Source: CAZBQG01 sp964493945 (lineage in GTDB: Bacteria; Pseudomonadota; Alphaproteobacteria; Rhodospirillales; UBA2165). From it: DNA of 9,523 nt. A program made the position numbers and the translations under genes. Below, piece by piece: positions 6,528 to 9,523 of this stretch; within the stretch, counting starts at the first letter, position 1, and every line of letters starts with the position of its first letter. The notes under the pieces were generated by a model that was not told the DNA's origin, ran no database searches, and saw nothing but the letters and a program-made list of their open reading frames with translations. The DNA lies in the NCBI GenBank assembly GCA_964493945.1, contig CAZBQG010000175.1, positions 1 through 9,523 on the forward strand. The letters are read 5' to 3'.

Positions 6528-6605
6528 ATGAGAAAAAAGAGAATGCCGTTCCCTTCTTCTCAAAATCTGGGTACGGTCCCTCTGGATATGCAGCCAAAGG
6601 ATTGA
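6528..6605 (+). CDS. Possible 25-aa upstream leader ORF
   Basis: ATG 6528 has AGGA seven bases upstream and opens a frame encoding MRKKRMPFPS and fifteen more residues. It ends with TGA at 6603-6605, only four bases before the TTG start of the TPR-sulfotransferase. A five-codon frame starting at ATG 6514 overlaps it. The N-terminus is strongly basic. Spacing and a good ribosome-binding site would allow translational coupling to the weak TTG start, but a frame this short can arise by chance and I know no homologue. Confidence 0.2.
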   Translation: MRKKRMPFPSSQNLGTVPLDMQPKD

Positions 6606-6609
6606 GGGT

Positions 6610-8544
6610 TTGAATACGCAATCGAATGAACGGATGGATCAGGCCAATGCCCTGCTCCAGGGCGGCAAGCCCCAGGACGCCGAGGCCCTGTGCCGGGAAA
6701 TCCTGAGTGAACAAGAAAACAATTCGGAAGTGGATGAGACCAGGTCCAGGGCCTTTCACCTGCTTGGTTTTTTAGCCCTGATGCGAGGCAATTCCCAGGA
6801 AGGTCTGGAAAATCTTTCCCAGGCGGCCCGGTTTCCATCTGAAAACCCACATGTTTTCATGCATTTAGGAATTGCCCAGGCGTCGCTTGGCCGGGCGCAG
6901 GAAGCAACCGCGAATTTGCAAAAATCGGTGGCGATGGAGCCATCGCTGGCGGAAGGTCATTACAATCTTGGGCTGACGCTTTTCAATCTGGGCCGCTTTG
7001 ACGAGGCGGAAAATTCTTTCCGCCAGACCATCCAGCTCAACCCCCAATATGCGGATGCGGAGGAACGGCTGGGAACCATCCTGCATAAACGGAAAGATCT
7101 TGCCCAGGCGCTGGAACATCTGGACCGGGCCCTTGAAATCGATCCCGGTCATCTGGCCGCCCTTAATCAAAAGGGGATGACCCTGACGGCCCAGGATAAA
7201 ACGCCCCAGGCCCATGCCTGCTTCGAGAAGGCCATCGGCTTGTCACCCGAAGCCGGTGACATCTTGCTCAATCTGGGCATGTGCTGCAGGACGCTGTACA
7301 AAAACGAAGAGGCGTTGTCGCATTTCAGGAAATGCGTTCAGGTGCGGCCCGATTGGCCCGACGCCCATGCCACCCTGGGATGGGTGCTTGAAAAAAACCA
7401 GGACGCCGACGAAGCCCGCCAGGTTCTGGAAACCGCCCTGCGTTTGGACGGGGATCATCCCCTGGCCAATCTTACCCTGGCAAGATGCGACATCCGTGAT
7501 GAAGCCTTCGATGAGGCGCGGGCCCGGTTGGAGCGGCTGATGGAACATTCCGCCGAAGACGGAATCAAAAAGGCCGCCGCCAACGGGCTGGGCCAGATTC
7601 TGGACCGCCAGGGATTGTACGAAGAAGCCTTTCAGGCATTCACCCAATGCAACGATAAAAGCGCCCTGTCGGCAAGGGCGGGGGGCATTTCCAGGGACCG
7701 CTATACGGACCTGATCGGGGCATACAGAAATGGCCTGACCGGGGACCAGGTCCAGTCATGGGATTTGGATTTCCCCGGCGCCGACGAAGAGACGCCAGTG
7801 TTTTTCGTAGGCTTTCCCCGATCCGGCACCACCTTGGTGGAACAGATGCTCATGTCCCACCCTGCGTTTTTTTCCGTTGGTGAACATAACTGGCTTTTGG
7901 AAATAGGCCGGCAAATATCCGGTGATCCGGCTGAAGGGCTTAACCAGCTTTCCGCCCCGGAGGCCAGCCAACTCGGCCGGGCCTATTGGGAGCTGGCCGA
8001 TGATTACCGCCCACCGGAAAGCGGTGGGCTGAAAATCCTCGATAAGAATCCGCTTAATATTATCCATCTGCCGCTGGTCCGGCGCATCTTTCCAAAGGCC
8101 AAAATCCTGGTCGCGTTGCGCGATCCCCGTGATGTGGTGCTGAGCTGCTTTATGCAGAATTTCAAGGTCAATTTGGGGACGATCCATTTTCTCACACTGG
8201 AGGACGGGGCTCGGTTTTATTCCGCCGTTATGGATTTTTGGCTTCATTGCCGTGAAATTCTGGGTCTGGATTATATCGAATACCGCTATGAAGATTTGCA
8301 GGAAGACCCGGAAGCCACCCTGAGGCGCATCCTGCAGGCCCTGGGGGAAGATTGGAATGATGAGGTAATGGAATATCACCGTCATGCCCAGGACCGGGAT
8401 ATCAGAACGCCCAGTTATCAGGACGTCACAAGGCCGGTTTTCGGGCGGGCCCGGGAAAGATGGCGCAACTACAAAGAACAAATCTCGCCCACCCAGCCCA
8501 TCCTGGCGCCCTTCATTTCCGAATTCGGCTATGACCCGGGCTAA
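6610..8544 (+). CDS. TPR-repeat sulfotransferase
   Basis: A 644-aa fusion. Residues ~1-380 are a run of TPR helical pairs; clear repeats include YNLGLTLFNLGRFDEAENSF and ALEHLDRALEIDPGH. Residues ~395-644 are a PAPS-dependent sulfotransferase domain of the Sulfotransfer_3 / tyrosylprotein-sulfotransferase type. The 5'-phosphosulfate loop is GFPRSGTT at 401-408, and the 3'-phosphate motif LRDPRDVV starts at 503. The segments ILDKNPLN and YRYEDLQEDP, also typical of this group, are present. It should move sulfate from PAPS to a protein or glycan, with the TPR part choosing the substrate; no signal peptide is visible, so it probably acts in the cytoplasm. The TTG start at 6610 has AAGGA eight bases upstream; the next choice is ATG 6634 with a poor site. 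It is intact, divergent from the broken TPR-glycosyltransferase, and followed eight bases later by another TPR-type gene, so probably an operon. Confidence 0.92.
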   Translation: MNTQSNERMDQANALLQGGKPQDAEALCREILSEQENNSEVDETRSRAFHLLGFLALMRGNSQEGLENLSQAARFPSENPHVFMHLGIAQASLGRAQEATANLQKSVAMEPSLAEGHYNLGLTLFNLGRFDEAENSFRQTIQLNPQYADAEERLGTILHKRKDLAQALEHLDRALEIDPGHLAALNQKGMTLTAQDKTPQAHACFEKAIGLSPEAGDILLNLGMCCRTLYKNEEALSHFRKCVQVRPDWPDAHATLGWVLEKNQDADEARQVLETALRLDGDHPLANLTLARCDIRDEAFDEARARLERLMEHSAEDGIKKAAANGLGQILDRQGLYEEAFQAFTQCNDKSALSARAGGISRDRYTDLIGAYRNGLTGDQVQSWDLDFPGADEETPVFFVGFPRSGTTLVEQMLMSHPAFFSVGEHNWLLEIGRQISGDPAEGLNQLSAPEASQLGRAYWELADDYRPPESGGLKILDKNPLNIIHLPLVRRIFPKAKILVALRDPRDVVLSCFMQNFKVNLGTIHFLTLEDGARFYSAVMDFWLHCREILGLDYIEYRYEDLQEDPEATLRRILQALGEDWNDEVMEYHRHAQDRDIRTPSYQDVTRPVFGRARERWRNYKEQISPTQPILAPFISEFGYDPG

Positions 8545-8552
8545 GAGACCGG

Positions 8553-9523
8553 ATGCAACATCAAACCGTCATCCGCAAAGCCAAAAAATTATGGCAACAA
8601 GGCCAGGTGGTGGAGGCCAGCAACCAGCTAGGCCGTTATCTGGCTAAAAACCCCAAAAATCCTGCGGTTCGCTTGGCCCTGGCCGAAAGCCTGGTGGGCC
8701 AATCCAACGAGGCGAGGGCTCTTCAGGTTCTGGCCGAAGGGTTGCAGCACCATCCGGATAACGAAAAAATTCAACTGGGGTTCGTTTCCCTCATCCGGTC
8801 CTTGCGGATAGAACTGCCGGACAATATTGCCGCCCCGGAACGGAAGCAATATGTGGATCTGGTGGGGGGCGCGCTGGGCCGCGCACTGGCTGGGAACTGG
8901 CTTTCGGCGAACGTTCTGGCCAAACCCGCCTGTTATCTGGTCCTGGCCGATCCGGAGATAGGCCCGCTTCCGGACCTGGGCGGGTTTGAGGATCTGAGCG
9001 CGGATGTTGCCGCCGCCTTTCTGGACAACGCTCCGGTCCGGGCATATCTCGGCCATGATCTTTTGAATTTGATCATGGAGCACGCCCTGGTGGTCCACCC
9101 GGAATTGGAATTGGCGCTGGCCTCCATCCGCAAGGCGGTGTTGCGGACCGTAAGTGAACAAAAGAACGGAAATTTTGGCCAAGACAAGATGGCTCCCTTC
9201 CTTTGCAATCTAGCCCTTAATCTTTTCCAGTCGGAATATGCTTTCCATCAGGATGAAGGTGAAGAAAAAGCCCTGCAAAATCTCAGGGAAATTTTCGCAG
9301 AGGATCCAGCCCACTTTATTCGCCAACCCAATCTGATTTTGCCAGTCCTAGGGGCCTATATGCCGCTGCATGAAATATTGGGCGTTAAGGACCCGGACCA
9401 GGAAATCCACCCCCTATTCGCTACACTCTGGCGCGAGCAGGTTTTGGAGCCGATGCGGGAAGAGGAAATCAAGCCGGGCATTTCCACATTGGGGGATACG
9501 AGCGATGCCATATCGCTCAATGT
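8553..9523 (+). CDS. TPR-type protein, probably N-terminal part of a SAM-dependent methyltransferase; 3' end outside
   Basis: One open frame of 323 codons from ATG 8553 (GAG five bases upstream) to the window edge. Residues ~1-90 look like degenerate TPR helices (KLWQQGQVVEASNQLGRYL, then a second repeat around RALQVLAEGLQHHPDN). The middle has CNLALNLFQSEYAF and GAYMPLHEILG, then WREQVLEPMREEEIKPGISTL, GDTSDAISLN. From memory this order (C-x-N-E-Y-x-F, Y-PL, QV-EP-EE, I..LT, D-x-S) matches the linker of TPR proteins that continue into a class I SAM-dependent methyltransferase domain beginning near a QYEENPYPRW-like motif. That domain would lie outside the window, so the enzyme call is inference. 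It follows the sulfotransferase stop by eight bases and is probably cotranscribed with it. Confidence 0.75.
   Translation, partial: MQHQTVIRKAKKLWQQGQVVEASNQLGRYLAKNPKNPAVRLALAESLVGQSNEARALQVLAEGLQHHPDNEKIQLGFVSLIRSLRIELPDNIAAPERKQYVDLVGGALGRALAGNWLSANVLAKPACYLVLADPEIGPLPDLGGFEDLSADVAAAFLDNAPVRAYLGHDLLNLIMEHALVVHPELELALASIRKAVLRTVSEQKNGNFGQDKMAPFLCNLALNLFQSEYAFHQDEGEEKALQNLREIFAEDPAHFIRQPNLILPVLGAYMPLHEILGVKDPDQEIHPLFATLWREQVLEPMREEEIKPGISTLGDTSDAISLN

Noticed and set aside
7756..8481. Minus-strand open frame of 241 codons.
   Set aside because: It lies entirely within the sulfotransferase domain, whose motifs are clear on the plus strand.
8628..9182. Minus-strand open frame of 184 codons.
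   Set aside because: The plus-strand frame is open for all 323 codons and resembles a known protein type; the minus frame does not.

Overview
The window looks like a chromosomal segment of an alphaproteobacterium, probably Rhodospirillales or a related order. I base this on GC-rich codons, the overall look of the proteins, and a housekeeping run (exodeoxyribonuclease III, OmpR-type regulator, L,D-transpeptidase, YggS, ThiE-like) that I recall from that group. The taxonomic call is an inference. I see no transposase, integrase, tRNA, rRNA or CRISPR array.

Left part (1-4670): the 3' part of exodeoxyribonuclease III converges on an orphan OmpR/PhoB-type response regulator. Upstream of the regulator is a divergent intergenic region of about 200 bp. 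On the right-hand strand this region carries what reads as a complete sigma-54 promoter: two palindromes 20-21 bp apart, a perfect match to the IHF consensus, then a -24/-12 element with exact GG-N10-GC spacing. It drives a 361-aa protein of unknown function with a short conserved hydrophobic core and a long Pro/Ala/Lys-rich tail. Next come an L,D-transpeptidase with no visible signal peptide and a possible leaderless promoter, YggS on the opposite strand (its 3' end overlaps the transpeptidase by 17 bp), and a divergent ThiE/TenI-fold protein that appears to lack the metal-binding aspartates of thiamine phosphate synthase.

Right part (4667-9523): a locus of tetratricopeptide (TPR) proteins fused to modifying enzymes. 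On the minus strand is a TPR-glycosyltransferase-like gene broken by one frameshift and two in-frame stop codons, yet otherwise well preserved, so it looks recently inactivated. Divergent from it is an intact TPR-sulfotransferase with both PAPS-binding motifs. Eight bases further on is the start of another TPR-type protein, whose sequence resembles the linker of TPR-class I methyltransferases and which runs off the window.

Together the right part suggests a locus that decorates a surface structure (flagellin, exopolysaccharide or another envelope component) with sugar, sulfate and methyl groups, with the glycosyltransferase arm lost in this strain. The sigma-54 promoter on the left would fit a flagellar or developmental regulon. 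A link between the two halves is speculation.
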